Below, one piece after another: positions 45,766 to 55,559 of a stretch of DNA of 64,000 nucleotides. Positions within the stretch are counted from its first letter, which is position 1, and every line of letters starts with the position of its first letter. Origin of the DNA: Nitrospira defluvii (GTDB lineage Bacteria; Nitrospirota; Nitrospiria; Nitrospirales; Nitrospiraceae); NCBI RefSeq assembly GCF_905220995.1, contig NZ_CAJNBJ010000017.1, positions 186,001 through 250,000 on the forward strand. The letters are read 5' to 3'. The translations under genes and the position numbers were made by a program. Below the pieces are notes generated by a model. That model was given only the letters and a program-made list of their open reading frames with translations. It had not been told where the DNA came from and searched no databases.

Positions 45766-48700
45766 ATGTGGCGCGCTGGGTCCAGACTCACCGTCGATCT
45801 ATCCTGTTTCTCGTGTTGGCGTTCGGGCTCGCGGGCCTGGCCTCAAGCTTCAATCTGCCGGTCAGCCTCTTTCCGCATGTGAGCTTCCCCCGGATTCAAG
45901 TTGGAATTGAGGCCGGCAATCGGCCTGTGGACCGCATGGCCATTGAGGTGACGCGCCTTGTCGAAGAGGCCGTCCGGGCCGTGCCGGGTGTCCGCCATGT
46001 GCGTTCGACCACCAGCCGTGGCAGTGCCGAGCTCTCCATCACGTTCGGCTGGGGCGAGGACATGGTGTCGGCGATGTTGCAGATTGAATCAGGCATTAAT
46101 CAGGTCCGTGGATCGCTTCCACCGAACACGGTGATTGAGGTTCGGAGGATGGATCCGACCGTGTTTCCAATTCTGGGCTATAGCCTAATCTCTGATCGGC
46201 ATTCCCTGACCGAACTGCATGACCTGGCCTTGTATCAGGTGCGACCGGTGCTCTCCACTATTGCCGGGGTGGCTCGCATCGGGGTGCTCGGAGGCGCCGC
46301 CGCGGAATACCAGGTGATGGTCGATCCGGTTAAGTTGGATTCGTTTGGATTGACGCTCAATGATCTCGCCAGGACGCTGTCCGCGACCAATGTGGTGACG
46401 GCGGTTGGACGACTGGAAGATCATTTCAAGCTCTATCTGGTCACCCTCAACACGCAATTCCAAGATCTGGCGCAACTCGAGCAGACCATCATCCGTTCTG
46501 GGCCCGATGGAATGATCCTCCTCGAGGATATTGCCACCATCTCGCTTGGCACCGTGCCGCAATGGACGCGGGTCACGGCGGACGGCCGAGATGCCGTGTT
46601 ATTTCAGGTCTACCAACAGCCCGGTGGGAACACGGTCACGATCGCCCGTGACGTGGTGCACGCGTTAACCGACCTTCAGAAGCAGCTCCCCGCTGGCGTG
46701 CGGGTCGTCAATTGGTACGATCAGAGTCAATTAATTCTCGCCTCAGTCTCCAGTGTGCGGGATGCGGTCATGATGGGAATCATCTTGGCGTCGCTGGTCA
46801 TTCTGCTGTTCCTCAGAAACGCGAAAGCGACACTCATTGCCGCCCTCACGGTACCGACCGTGTTAGCGGTCACGATTCTACTGCTGTTTGTGCTGAATAT
46901 GAGCTTTAACATCATGACGCTGGGCGGTATGGCCGCCGCCGTCGGATTGATCATCGACGATGCCATCGTCATGATCGAACATGTGATCCGTCGGCTGCAG
47001 GGTGGGATCGGACCGTGGCGAGACCGTGTCCTCACGGCCGCGCAAGAATTCACGCGGCCGCTCGTCGGCTCGTCCGCCACGACGATCATTATCTTTGCTC
47101 CACTGGCCTTCTTATCGGGCGTCACCGGCGCCTTTTTCAAAGCCTTATCGCTCACGATGGCCGCCAGCCTGGTCATTTCCTTTCTCATCGCTTGGCTCGC
47201 CGTCCCGTTACTGGCGTTACACTTCTTCCGAGAGAAAGATGCTGAGCCCCACACGGGTGGGACCTGGACCGCTCGACTCCACGCGGGGTACACCTCGCTC
47301 ATGACGCGCATGTTGAGCGATCCCTGGCTCCTGGCAGTGGTACTCGTCCCGTTATTGGCCCTCGGCTGGGCCGGCTATCGCCAGATCGGTTCCGGGTTTA
47401 TGCCCGTCATGGATGAAGGCGGCTTTGTGCTGGACTATTTGGCGCCCTCCGGGACGTCGATCAGCGAGACCGATCGCCTCGTGCGTCAACTCGAGGTGAT
47501 CCTCCGCGAGACGCCCGAAGTGCAGACATACTCCCGCCGTACCGGTCTGCGGTTGAGCGGCGGGTTGACGGAGGCCAACAACGGCGATCTGTTCGTGCGT
47601 CTCACGCCGCCGCCTCGCCGGCCCATCCACGACGTCATGGACGAGGTCCGACAGCGGATCGAGCACCAGATTCCGGGTCTCCAAATTGAAATGGCTCAGT
47701 TGATGGAAGACCTGATTGGGGACCTCACCGCCGTTCCAGAGCCGATCGAAATAAAATTGTTTTCGGATGACGTTCGTCTCCTCAGGGAAATGGCTGGTCA
47801 GGTAGCAGACACGATTGCCAACGTCCGCGGGATTGTGGAAGTCAAGAACGGCCTGGTGGTCGCCGGTGACGCGTTGGAGATTCGAGTGGACCGAGCGAAA
47901 GCGTCCTTGGAGGGACTCTCGCCGGACGCCGTGACGCTCATGCTAAATGATTACGTGACTGGCACCGTCACGACATACGTGCAGCAGGGCGTCAAAATGA
48001 CCGGGGTCCGTGTCTGGGTCCCCGAAGGGAACCGAGCGACCGCGCGTGACCTTGGAATGTTACGACTGCGGGCACCAGACGGACATCTGTTTCCCCTAAA
48101 GCGAGTTGCGACGATTGAGGCGATGACCGGCCAGCCACAGACGACACGAGAAGATCTGAAGACCATGATCCCGGTCACAGCTCGCATCAGTGGACGAGAT
48201 CTTGGCAGTACGATTCGGGAGATGACCGAACGGTTGGACCGGCCTGGCTTCCTGCCGAAAGGCGTGTATTACCATCTTGGCGGCCTGTATCAGGAGCAAC
48301 AGACGGCGTTTCGGGGATTACTGGCGGTGTTCCTTTCGGCGGCCGTGCTCGTGTTTGTCGTCCTTCTCTTTTTGTATGAGAGCCTACGAGTCGCAGCCGT
48401 CATGCTGCTCACAACGCTCCTCACCATTCCTGCGGTATTTATCGGATTGTGGTGGACCGGCACGGAACTCAATGTCACCTCGCTGATGGGACTCACCATG
48501 GTGCTCGGGATCGTCACAGAGGTGGGAATATTCTACCATTCCGAGTATCAAGACCTGCGTGATTGTGTGGACCGAAAAGGGCGGCTGATCCAAGCCGGAT
48601 TAAACAGACTTCGTCCCATTACCATGACGACATTGGCCGCCATCCTCGCCCTGCTGCCATTAGCCTTGGCCATTGGCGAGGGGTCGGCCATGCAGAGGCC

Positions 48701-48812
48701 GCTGGCGATTGCCATTATCTCTGGTCTTCTGGTTCAAGTGCCGCTGGTGGTAATTGTGCTTCCAACCTTCTTGCTGCTGCTCACAGGCAACACCACGCCT
48801 AGCAGGACTTGA
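45762..48812 (+). CDS. RND-family efflux pump, inner-membrane component
   Basis: 1016 residues with 12 predicted membrane segments and two large periplasmic loops. Conserved parts: the N-terminal LPVSLFPHVSFPRIQV, GLIIDDAIVMIEHVIRR with the proton-relay Asp pair in TM4, and GLTMVLGIVTEVGIFYHSEY in TM10. Proton-driven export. It sits between the heavy-metal (HME/CzcA) and drug (HAE) groups by motif: TM4 lacks the typical DFGxxxDGA of CzcA, so the substrate is not assigned. Last gene of the operon. Confidence 0.9.
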   Translation: MNVARWVQTHRRSILFLVLAFGLAGLASSFNLPVSLFPHVSFPRIQVGIEAGNRPVDRMAIEVTRLVEEAVRAVPGVRHVRSTTSRGSAELSITFGWGEDMVSAMLQIESGINQVRGSLPPNTVIEVRRMDPTVFPILGYSLISDRHSLTELHDLALYQVRPVLSTIAGVARIGVLGGAAAEYQVMVDPVKLDSFGLTLNDLARTLSATNVVTAVGRLEDHFKLYLVTLNTQFQDLAQLEQTIIRSGPDGMILLEDIATISLGTVPQWTRVTADGRDAVLFQVYQQPGGNTVTIARDVVHALTDLQKQLPAGVRVVNWYDQSQLILASVSSVRDAVMMGIILASLVILLFLRNAKATLIAALTVPTVLAVTILLLFVLNMSFNIMTLGGMAAAVGLIIDDAIVMIEHVIRRLQGGIGPWRDRVLTAAQEFTRPLVGSSATTIIIFAPLAFLSGVTGAFFKALSLTMAASLVISFLIAWLAVPLLALHFFREKDAEPHTGGTWTARLHAGYTSLMTRMLSDPWLLAVVLVPLLALGWAGYRQIGSGFMPVMDEGGFVLDYLAPSGTSISETDRLVRQLEVILRETPEVQTYSRRTGLRLSGGLTEANNGDLFVRLTPPPRRPIHDVMDEVRQRIEHQIPGLQIEMAQLMEDLIGDLTAVPEPIEIKLFSDDVRLLREMAGQVADTIANVRGIVEVKNGLVVAGDALEIRVDRAKASLEGLSPDAVTLMLNDYVTGTVTTYVQQGVKMTGVRVWVPEGNRATARDLGMLRLRAPDGHLFPLKRVATIEAMTGQPQTTREDLKTMIPVTARISGRDLGSTIREMTERLDRPGFLPKGVYYHLGGLYQEQQTAFRGLLAVFLSAAVLVFVVLLFLYESLRVAAVMLLTTLLTIPAVFIGLWWTGTELNVTSLMGLTMVLGIVTEVGIFYHSEYQDLRDCVDRKGRLIQAGLNRLRPITMTTLAAILALLPLALAIGEGSAMQRPLAIAIISGLLVQVPLVVIVLPTFLLLLTGNTTPSRT

Positions 48813-48939
48813 ATCATGGCGCGAGCAAACTTGACACGGCATAGCTGATGTCTGCCAGTAGTTCCATCCCGTAGGTGAGTGTGGTGCGATGCGGGACTAA
48901 CATACTCTTTCAGGATTCGCCAAAGACTTTCCACGTCAT

Positions 48940-49266
48940 TTAGTAAACTTGATTATGAGGAATCTGCTCTCTGTACACACGAGCTCGCTCAAAGGCGGAA
49001 GCAGCCTGTATCCTAAGATACTGAATGTGCGCACGTCTGCTGGAGTCCTCAGCAGAAGCAACATTGTGTAGCGCCTCCCCTCGCGGTTCCCACTCGAATG
49101 CATCTGCCAATCTACTCAACGTCAGAGCCTGCTCACGATAGTGATACGCTAATTCCATCGCACGCGTGGCTTCTACGGACCGAGGCCCTGTCGCCCAATC
49201 ACTGGATTCCGAAGCACAGCCCGCCAGAAGGGCCACGAGCAGAGCGATCGCACGCGCGCATGACAT
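48940..49266 (-). CDS. Small lipoprotein
   Basis: About 108 residues from ATG 49266. The signal peptide ends in the lipobox LLAGC; the rest is helical and charged (VEATRAMELAYHYREQALTL; SAFERARVYREQIPHN), similar in shape to DUF4398-type lipoproteins. The ATG at 49344 is less likely since it would put basic residues ahead of the signal peptide. It may be the last gene of the efflux operon on its right. Confidence 0.6.
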   Translation of the reverse strand: MSCARAIALLVALLAGCASESSDWATGPRSVEATRAMELAYHYREQALTLSRLADAFEWEPRGEALHNVASAEDSSRRAHIQYLRIQAASAFERARVYREQIPHNQVY

Positions 49267-49428
49267 CGGCCTGACGGTACCACGTCGCTCCAGCTGCTTA
49301 GCCGCCATCCACCTTCTTGTCCAATTCGACCTAGCCCGGAACACCTAGCACCTCCTCTGTTGACGATGAAGTCATTTGTTCTCGGTTCCCCTTGCGCCCT
49401 GCTGGGAATGTATTCCAAGTGAATCGTC

Positions 49429-49794
49429 CTATCGCCTCCCGGCATCTCGTGGAGAGAGATTAGACCCTGTCTCCTGAATGGCTCTGCGTTGGGCCAGCCC
49501 GGGCCCTGCTTCCAATCCCAGCAATCCTGACCCGGGTCCTGAAGTAGACGGTGAAAGAGGGGACGTGGGCACCCCAAGATCCGGGCTTCTGGGCGGGACA
49601 TGAGACTGTGGGCTGAACTCACGGCTTTCCTTTGCTCGTGAATCGTGTCGTACTCCTTCTTGATGTCGGTCAGACCTCGGTTCTGATCGGCCTCCTTGAC
49701 CGGCCTGCTCTGTGTCAGCTGCATGACTCTGCGCGATGGTCGACACGCTGCCGATCGTGATCCATACTGCCGCATAGAGAATAGCGGATTTCAT
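49429..49794 (-). CDS. Small exported protein, reading frame uncertain
   Basis: The start at 49794 has a very good ribosome site (GAGGAGGATC) and a clean signal peptide (MKSAILYAAVWITIGSVSTI, cleavage after SHA). After about residue 33 this frame becomes Arg/Ser/Pro-rich and unlike coding sequence, while another frame reads DIKKEYDTIHEQRKAV, typical helix. A frameshift near 49690 is likely. Function unknown; last but one in the efflux operon. Confidence 0.4.
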   Translation of the reverse strand: MKSAILYAAVWITIGSVSTIAQSHAADTEQAGQGGRSEPRSDRHQEGVRHDSRAKESREFSPQSHVPPRSPDLGVPTSPLSPSTSGPGSGLLGLEAGPGLAQRRAIQETGSNLSPRDAGRR

Positions 49795-49854
49795 TTCTGA
49801 TCCTCCTCGTCGTGATTCGGGACATGATTGTAGTATGCGTGGTTCATACACATC

Positions 49855-51027
49855 TCATGGTATGGGCACATTTTTCTGCATCGTTTCCTGTGCCAGAATC
49901 TCTGCCTTCTGTAACTCTTCGGCGTAGAGATCGGTGTGATACTCCTCGGTGGACGTGTTGGTCAGCGACGACCATATCGACTGCCCAGATTCTCGGACGT
50001 CGATCTGGGTGACGGTTGATAATCCTGGGCGGATCGGCTGTTCCAGGAGTTCTTCTCTGAGCAATGAAATCCGAACTGGGATGCGTTGCACGATATGAAT
50101 GAAATTGCCCGTCGCATTGTCCGGCGGCAGCGTGGCGAAGACGCTGCCGGCACCGGGCACTACTCCTTCAACGGTGCCGTGATACGTGTAGCGTCGCCCA
50201 TAGAGATCGACATGCACGAGAGCTGGCTGTCCGGGTCGAACTCGCTCGAGTTCCGTTTCGCGCAAATTCGCCTCGACCCAGAGGTGCTCCAGCGGGACGA
50301 TCGTCATCAGGGTGACACCGGGAGCGACGCGATCGCCGACCTGGCCTTTTCGCTTGGCCACATACCCGGCTACGGGGGCCCGAATCTGCTGCCGGGCATA
50401 CCGGAGATGCGCCTCAATAAACTGGTGCTTCGCCAATTCCACGGCCGGGTGCTCCATCACCGTGGTCCTCCCCACCTGTGCGTCAAGCGCGTCCACCTCG
50501 GCTTGTGCTTCGCGGACGTCTGCCTCCAGCGCCCGCAGTTGATCCTGGGCATTTTGAACAATCTGTTTCGCGACGGCCCCGTGCGGCGCCACATACTGAT
50601 AGCGCGTCATGTCATGACGGATGACATCGAGTCGAGCGGTACGGGCCTCCAATCGTTCCGCGAGCTGCCGCTTCGTAATAAAGAGCGCCGCAATCCGCCG
50701 AACGGTTTCGCCAAGGTGACCTCGAGCTTGCCCGAGCGCCGCCGCCGCTTCATTCGCATCTAAGGTGATGACCAGGTCTCCTTCGTTCACATACTGCGTT
50801 TCCTCGGCCCGCACATCGGTGATGACGCCGGACACTTGCGCCGTGACGGGCACGAGGTTACCGGCGACGAAGGCATTGTGCGTTTCCACGCGCAGCCGAC
50901 CAACTTCCCACCAATAGGCTCCATAAGAAAGACCGGCCGCGGTGACGGCGAGGGCCAAGAGCAGGAGCCGCTTATTGCGGGTGACGCGGAGGATGTTATG
51001 ATCACTGCTGCGTGCGTCAGTCGTCAT
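49855..51027 (-). CDS. HlyD/EmrA-family adaptor of MFS efflux pump
   Basis: 390 residues. A single N-terminal membrane anchor (about 20-40), biotinyl-lipoyl domain (VEEVRAEETQYVNEGDLVI-like region), helical hairpin and beta-barrel (VEANLRETELERVRPGQPA). Pairs with an EmrB-type MFS pump, as here. It overlaps the OMF gene by four bases. Third gene of the operon; EmrAB-type pumps export hydrophobic compounds. Here the operon follows two fluoride riboswitches, so its role may be in stress export linked to fluoride. Confidence 0.88.
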   Translation of the reverse strand: MTTDARSSDHNILRVTRNKRLLLLALAVTAAGLSYGAYWWEVGRLRVETHNAFVAGNLVPVTAQVSGVITDVRAEETQYVNEGDLVITLDANEAAAALGQARGHLGETVRRIAALFITKRQLAERLEARTARLDVIRHDMTRYQYVAPHGAVAKQIVQNAQDQLRALEADVREAQAEVDALDAQVGRTTVMEHPAVELAKHQFIEAHLRYARQQIRAPVAGYVAKRKGQVGDRVAPGVTLMTIVPLEHLWVEANLRETELERVRPGQPALVHVDLYGRRYTYHGTVEGVVPGAGSVFATLPPDNATGNFIHIVQRIPVRISLLREELLEQPIRPGLSTVTQIDVRESGQSIWSSLTNTSTEEYHTDLYAEELQKAEILAQETMQKNVPIP

Positions 51028-52517
51028 GGGTGTTCCGATTTCAGATTGATGTCAGGGTTGTGGTAGCCGCCTCCTAACGCCTCGATGAGATCCACCATCG
51101 CTACCAATTGATCACTTTCCAGGACCCTCAAGGCGTATTCTTGCTCAAGAACGGGATGGCGGTGCCGCAGCACGTCACGGTCATCATCTAATCCGCCCAC
51201 TAGACGAACTTTCGCCAGACGCCAGTCCTTGCCCGCTGCCACGAGAAGTCGCCGATGAGCGGTAACGATATCGCGTGTCGCCTGCCAAGCACTCAGGCTG
51301 GCGGCGACCTCGCGAACCGCATCGAGTAATGTCTGGTTGTATAATTCGACCGCGCCATCATAGTCGGCTCTGGTCGCGGCCAATTCTCCCCGCAGCCGGC
51401 CTCCTTCGAACCAGGGCAGACGGAGGCCCGGCGCGATCCCATAGGCAAAACTCTGTCCCGAGAACAGCAGATTGCCGAGTTGACTGGCTCCTTTCGTAAG
51501 TACCACAGCATTAAAGCCGACGAAGCCTGTGAGGTCGATGCTCGGCAAGAATTGAGCTTTTGCAACCTGCACACGCTTGGCCGCAGCCTCAGCGCGATAT
51601 AGGCTTGCTGCCAGATCGGGTCGATGCGCCAGCAAGCCGATCGGCAGTTGAGCAGGAAGTGGCATCCCTCGCGGAATCGCCATCGGTCGAACGATCAGGC
51701 GCTGAATAGCATCTGAGCCAGTTCCGCTGAGGCGGGCCAGCAAGTACCGTTGGACGTCGAATTGGTCGCGAACACCGGCCTCACGTTTGTGGGCGCTCTC
51801 CAACTCGGTAATGGCTTGCTGCACCGCCAGTTCATTTTCTAAGCCAAATTGAAACCGGATTTCGGCAAGTTGTCGTAAATCACGACGGACACGTACTAGC
51901 TCCTTAGCCAGATCAAGTTGTTGCTGGAAAGCCAACGCACGGAAATAGGCTCTGGCAACGGCCGTCGTCAACCTCAGTCGTACCTCGGCACGCTCGGCCT
52001 CCTCGGCTGCCGCCTGACCCAGGGCCGCATGCAGTAAGGCTCGATTCTTTCCCCAAAAATCAAACTCATACCGGAAACTGAGGGGATTGATGATTCCCAA
52101 GAGCACATGAGCGCCGGACACTCTTCCTTGGCTGAGGGCATTAAAGACGCCGCGTTGGGACACCCGCTCGTGCGTGAGCGACGCGTCGGCGTCCAAGAAC
52201 GGCAGCAGTCGTGCGCCTTCAACACGGACGAGGGCTTGTGCCTCGTGCAACCGTGCGCTCGCCACCTTGAGCCCCGGGTTGTCCTTGAGCGCACCTTCCA
52301 TGATTTCGTTCAGTTCTGGACTGCCAAACTCCTGCCACCACCGTTCATCGGGCCAATGTTCCAGGCGTTCTCGTACCTCCGCGAGTGTTTCCGTCATCTC
52401 AGGCGGCTCGAGATATTCGACCGGTTGCTCTCTCGCTGGAATCCAGGCGCAGCTACTCCCCAGCAACAGCCACCCTGAGAGCAAACAGACCTGTGTCAGG
52501 GCAATCTCTGGCCTCAT
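51024..52517 (-). CDS. NodT-family outer-membrane efflux lipoprotein
   Basis: About 497 residues from the ATG at 52517, which overlaps the MFS stop (ATGA). The signal peptide ends in GSSC, a lipobox. Two OEP repeats are clear (about 95-290 and 310-480; ANNELAVQQAITELESAHKR-like helices, PDLAASLYRAEAAAKRVQVA). It forms the outer-membrane channel for the MFS/HlyD pump. Upstream in-frame residues are not used, since they precede the signal peptide and overlap the MFS gene further. Confidence 0.88.
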   Translation of the reverse strand: MRPEIALTQVCLLSGWLLLGSSCAWIPAREQPVEYLEPPEMTETLAEVRERLEHWPDERWWQEFGSPELNEIMEGALKDNPGLKVASARLHEAQALVRVEGARLLPFLDADASLTHERVSQRGVFNALSQGRVSGAHVLLGIINPLSFRYEFDFWGKNRALLHAALGQAAAEEAERAEVRLRLTTAVARAYFRALAFQQQLDLAKELVRVRRDLRQLAEIRFQFGLENELAVQQAITELESAHKREAGVRDQFDVQRYLLARLSGTGSDAIQRLIVRPMAIPRGMPLPAQLPIGLLAHRPDLAASLYRAEAAAKRVQVAKAQFLPSIDLTGFVGFNAVVLTKGASQLGNLLFSGQSFAYGIAPGLRLPWFEGGRLRGELAATRADYDGAVELYNQTLLDAVREVAASLSAWQATRDIVTAHRRLLVAAGKDWRLAKVRLVGGLDDDRDVLRHRHPVLEQEYALRVLESDQLVAMVDLIEALGGGYHNPDINLKSEHP

Positions 52518-54112
52518 ACTTCCTCCATCAATTCTTCGGCTTGCCGTTCCTGCCAATCGTTCCGGCCTATCACACCGGCATAGCGCGTGGGAGAGGCCAT
52601 CCACACCAGTACAGCCAATACTAGAAACACATAGCTCGACAGAAGAAACGCATCATTCACGGACAGAATGGCGGCTTGCTGCTTCATCAGAGACAGAAGT
52701 TTCGGGGCCACCGTGGTGGAATTGAATCCTACCTCTCGGAGAGTCGTCGAGACCCCCTGCAAGGGGTCGAACGAGGTGAACACCCGTCCACCGAAATGGT
52801 CAGCCAAATGGAGCTGGTGAAAGGGCGTGCGACGAAAGAGGACAATCCCCTGCCCGCTGATGCCGAACCCTCCGGCCGCAATTCTGAACAGCGTGGCGGT
52901 TTCTGCTGCGTGGAGGATTTGATGTTGAGGTAAGCCGTGGAGTGTCAGCATATTCAGCGGGATAAAGAACGATCCCAGGAACAGGCCTTCCAACAACATG
53001 GGCCAGAAGAGTTGGTCGAACGAATGGGGTTCATCAAAGAGCCCGATCCAATAAAACGTTCCCGCGAACCCCACACAGGTCAGGGACGCGAAAATACGCG
53101 CATCGAATCGATGGGAAATGGAGTAGACGTGTGCCACCATGAGCATGGGCATTCCCAGCAGCATCATGGGGAGAAATTCCATCCCGGCCAATGAGGACGA
53201 GTAATCCATCAACAGCTGAAGCTGTACGACGAACATGGAGAGCAGCCCTTGGAGACAGAAGAATCCGGCACTCAGGATGAGCACCCCAAGTGCAAAATTA
53301 CGGTGCTTGAATAGGTGAAGATCCACGGCGGGATCAGGCGTTCCCAGCTCCCATATAACAAAGGCAGGGATAGAGATGAGCACGACACCCAACACAGTCG
53401 TAAGAAAGGGCGAGTCGAACCAATCAAAATCATTGCCCTGGTTGAGGATGGTTTGAATGCCAACCAGTACCACGGCCAAGAGCATCCATCCCACAACGTC
53501 AAATGCCGTGCGTCGAGAGTCGCATCCGCGATGGCGAAGCAAATAGCCGACCATGCCCGCAATGGCGAGTGCAGCCAGGGTGTTGAAATGGAAGAGGTAC
53601 CGCCACCCGAGTTCGTCTGCGATCCATCCACCCAGTGCCAGGCCAATCGTAAAGGGCAGCAGGGCAAACACTCCCCACAGGCCGAGCCCGACAGATTTGA
53701 GCCGATCGGGGTATTCATCCAGCAAGAGGGTTTGCCCGATCGACAGGGTCAGGCCTCCAGACAATCCGAGCAGCATTCGGCCGGGTAAAAATAGCCACAG
53801 GCTCTCGCTCAGGGCACAGGCCAAGGAGGCCAGGGCAAAGGCAATGAAGGCTCCGATATAGACACGGACATCCCCATAGCGATGCGAGAGCCACCGCGCG
53901 ATGGGAAAGGCCAACGCCAGCGCAATCATAAAATCTGTCGTCGCCCAGGATGCAAAGCTGGGCGATACCCCTTCGAGGTCGCCAGCCGTATGGGGCGACA
54001 GCGCGGTATAAGCCCCTGCATTAAAGAGGATGATCATATGCCCAAGTCCAAGCAGGAGGGTGAACAGCACAAACCGCCATCCGTGCAAGCGAGGCGTAGC
54101 GAGAACCGACAT
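52514..54112 (-). CDS. DHA2-family MFS efflux pump (EmrB-like)
   Basis: 532 residues, 14 predicted membrane segments. MFS motif A-like loop RWLSHRYGDVRV, motif C-like LLPFTIGLALGGWIADELGW in TM5. Works with the HlyD adaptor and outer-membrane factor in a tripartite pump. It is the first gene of the operon and lies 204 bases downstream of the nearest fluoride riboswitch and about 530 bases from the second. The start at 54112 agrees with the family N-terminus. Confidence 0.88.
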   Translation of the reverse strand: MSVLATPRLHGWRFVLFTLLLGLGHMIILFNAGAYTALSPHTAGDLEGVSPSFASWATTDFMIALALAFPIARWLSHRYGDVRVYIGAFIAFALASLACALSESLWLFLPGRMLLGLSGGLTLSIGQTLLLDEYPDRLKSVGLGLWGVFALLPFTIGLALGGWIADELGWRYLFHFNTLAALAIAGMVGYLLRHRGCDSRRTAFDVVGWMLLAVVLVGIQTILNQGNDFDWFDSPFLTTVLGVVLISIPAFVIWELGTPDPAVDLHLFKHRNFALGVLILSAGFFCLQGLLSMFVVQLQLLMDYSSSLAGMEFLPMMLLGMPMLMVAHVYSISHRFDARIFASLTCVGFAGTFYWIGLFDEPHSFDQLFWPMLLEGLFLGSFFIPLNMLTLHGLPQHQILHAAETATLFRIAAGGFGISGQGIVLFRRTPFHQLHLADHFGGRVFTSFDPLQGVSTTLREVGFNSTTVAPKLLSLMKQQAAILSVNDAFLLSSYVFLVLAVLVWMASPTRYAGVIGRNDWQERQAEELMEEV

Positions 54113-54316
54113 CAGTTACTCCACCTTTTGCGACAGACTATCGGTTCGAGGGGTATCACGAACGGAACGTGATGCAACGCATTGCGTATCTGCACGACGG
54201 ACCAACGCCATAGAAGTCATGATTAAGGGGTGGAGGGACATCCTCGGGAGGAACCGGGGATGCCATGACTTCGGGGCACCTCGAAGCCCTTCCTCCACCT
54301 TGTCTCTCCGCTTCTG

Positions 54317-54402
54317 CAAAAAAAAACTCCTACCAGCGCATTCGCTGATAGGAGTCATCAGCCGGCTCGTACCGGCAATTCGGGTGAACTCCATCACCCT
54401 GT
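54317..54402 (-). promoter_or_regulatory. Fluoride (crcB-type) riboswitch with terminator, proximal copy
   Basis: Read on the minus strand: GGGTGATGGAGTTCACCC hairpin, GAATT, GCCGGTACGAGCCGGC hairpin, then CTGATGACTCCTATCAG. The loop GGAGT can pair with ACTCC downstream to close the pseudoknot, as in the known fluoride fold. ACTCCTATCAG then pairs with GCGCTGGTAGGAG followed by eight T: an intrinsic terminator that competes with the pseudoknot. In the known family fluoride stabilises the pseudoknot and turns expression on. It precedes the MFS-OMF-HlyD operon by ~200 bases. Confidence 0.85.
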
Positions 54403-54645
54403 CACACTGAGTTGCGCTCGTTACCTACACATGCAGGACCACGATTCCATCAACATTATTCACGCACTCAAATTGGTTACAAACATCCGCTTAAATTGGA
54501 AGCAAAAATCAGTCCTTGCTTGATCACTCGCTGGGAGCTGGTTTCCGACAATGATCGATTGCATAAAATCAAATTCGCACAGTGCTCGCTGTGCGAATCC
54601 GCTCAGCTCGTGTACTCAGGTACTGGACCATCTCTCCATCCCTCA

Positions 54646-54736
54646 CAAAAAAACTCCCACAGCTTGCTATGCCGTAGGAGTCATCAGCCACGAGGGTGTG
54701 TCCCTGGCGGCGTTTCGCGGTGAACTCCTTCACCGT
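54646..54736 (-). promoter_or_regulatory. Fluoride riboswitch, distal copy in tandem
   Basis: Minus strand: GGTGAAGGAGTTCACC hairpin, a GC-rich second hairpin (GCCAGG...CCCTCGTGGC), then CTGATGACTCCTACGGC, which pairs with GCTGTGGGAG followed by TTTTTTT as a terminator. It is a second, independent copy ~330 bases before the first, with no gene between them. It differs from the other two copies by GAAGG in place of GATGG in the first stem-loop, so it could be weakened or retuned. The region between (54403-54645) shows no gene. Confidence 0.75.
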
Positions 54737-54928
54737 GCTTTGACCATACCTTGGAGTGCGATGCCTGTCAAGGCGATATCAAACTGAGAAAATCAGGCCT
54801 CACGATTACCATGCGGAATTCATAAGGAAGCTTATGACCACACCAATCCACCCCTGAAGACGACAGGCGTCGTATTCTGCCTCGAGCCCATAATGGTGAA
54901 GATCGACGATCAGAAATGCGCAGCCTCA
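54737..54928. other. Intergenic region right of the tandem riboswitches
   Basis: About 190 bases with no gene. It must hold the promoter that reads leftward into the tandem riboswitches. I cannot pick a convincing -35/-10 pair. Confidence 0.3.
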
Positions 54929-55559
54929 TCATGGGGCTCCTAGTGATAGTGTGTTTTGCATGAGTCGTTCGAGATCGTGGCTCATGAGATCCACCTCGGC
55001 TTCGAGCAAATCCATCATCGCGGCACGCGCTCGGAGATCCTCAATGTCGTAAGAACCGCCCCGGCCGAAGAACAGTGCCATGCGCCGCCGCTCGGTGTCC
55101 GACCCGGCTTTGCCAAGCCTGCCATCCTGGTGCCAGCGGGCGATCAGCGTCTCACGCAACGAGCGCTGTGCTGGGTCATCCCGCAAGGGCCGGTTCAAAA
55201 AGCGCCACACCGACTGGGGAAAGAGTGAAGGCTCATCTGGTCCTTCCCACACCTCCCGTAAGAGATTTCGGCCATGCTGAAAGTCGTATCGCGGGTCATC
55301 GAACAGAGCTGCAGCGCCGAAAGCAGATGCCACGACACCTGCCGCTATGGCTGCAAGGCCCCCGGCCATCGATGAAGGATCAACTGCAGCCAACCCGCCC
55401 GAGAGGATTCCGACCAGTCCGCCTCCAAGAACACCGAAGATTGTGAGACGTCTAGCCCGGGCCTCTCGTTTTTCTTGCATCTGATCTGCCAGCTGGTCAG
55501 CTCGTTTTTCCTCACAGTTCGCTTCGGCTGCAGCACTTTTCACGTCGAGCAGTGCTAGG

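Noticed and set aside
49173-49775. A 200-codon frame across two small genes
   Set aside because: It runs through the signal peptide of the small lipoprotein in another frame and has no domain; only part of it may be the shifted remainder of the exported protein at 49794.
54116-54397. A 93-codon minus-strand frame between the riboswitch and the MFS gene
   Set aside because: It begins inside the riboswitch and has no ribosome site or domain.
54311-54741. Plus-strand palindromes first read as paired REP-like repeats
   Set aside because: The conserved loop and pseudoknot bases and the T-runs on the minus strand identify them as fluoride riboswitch-terminators.
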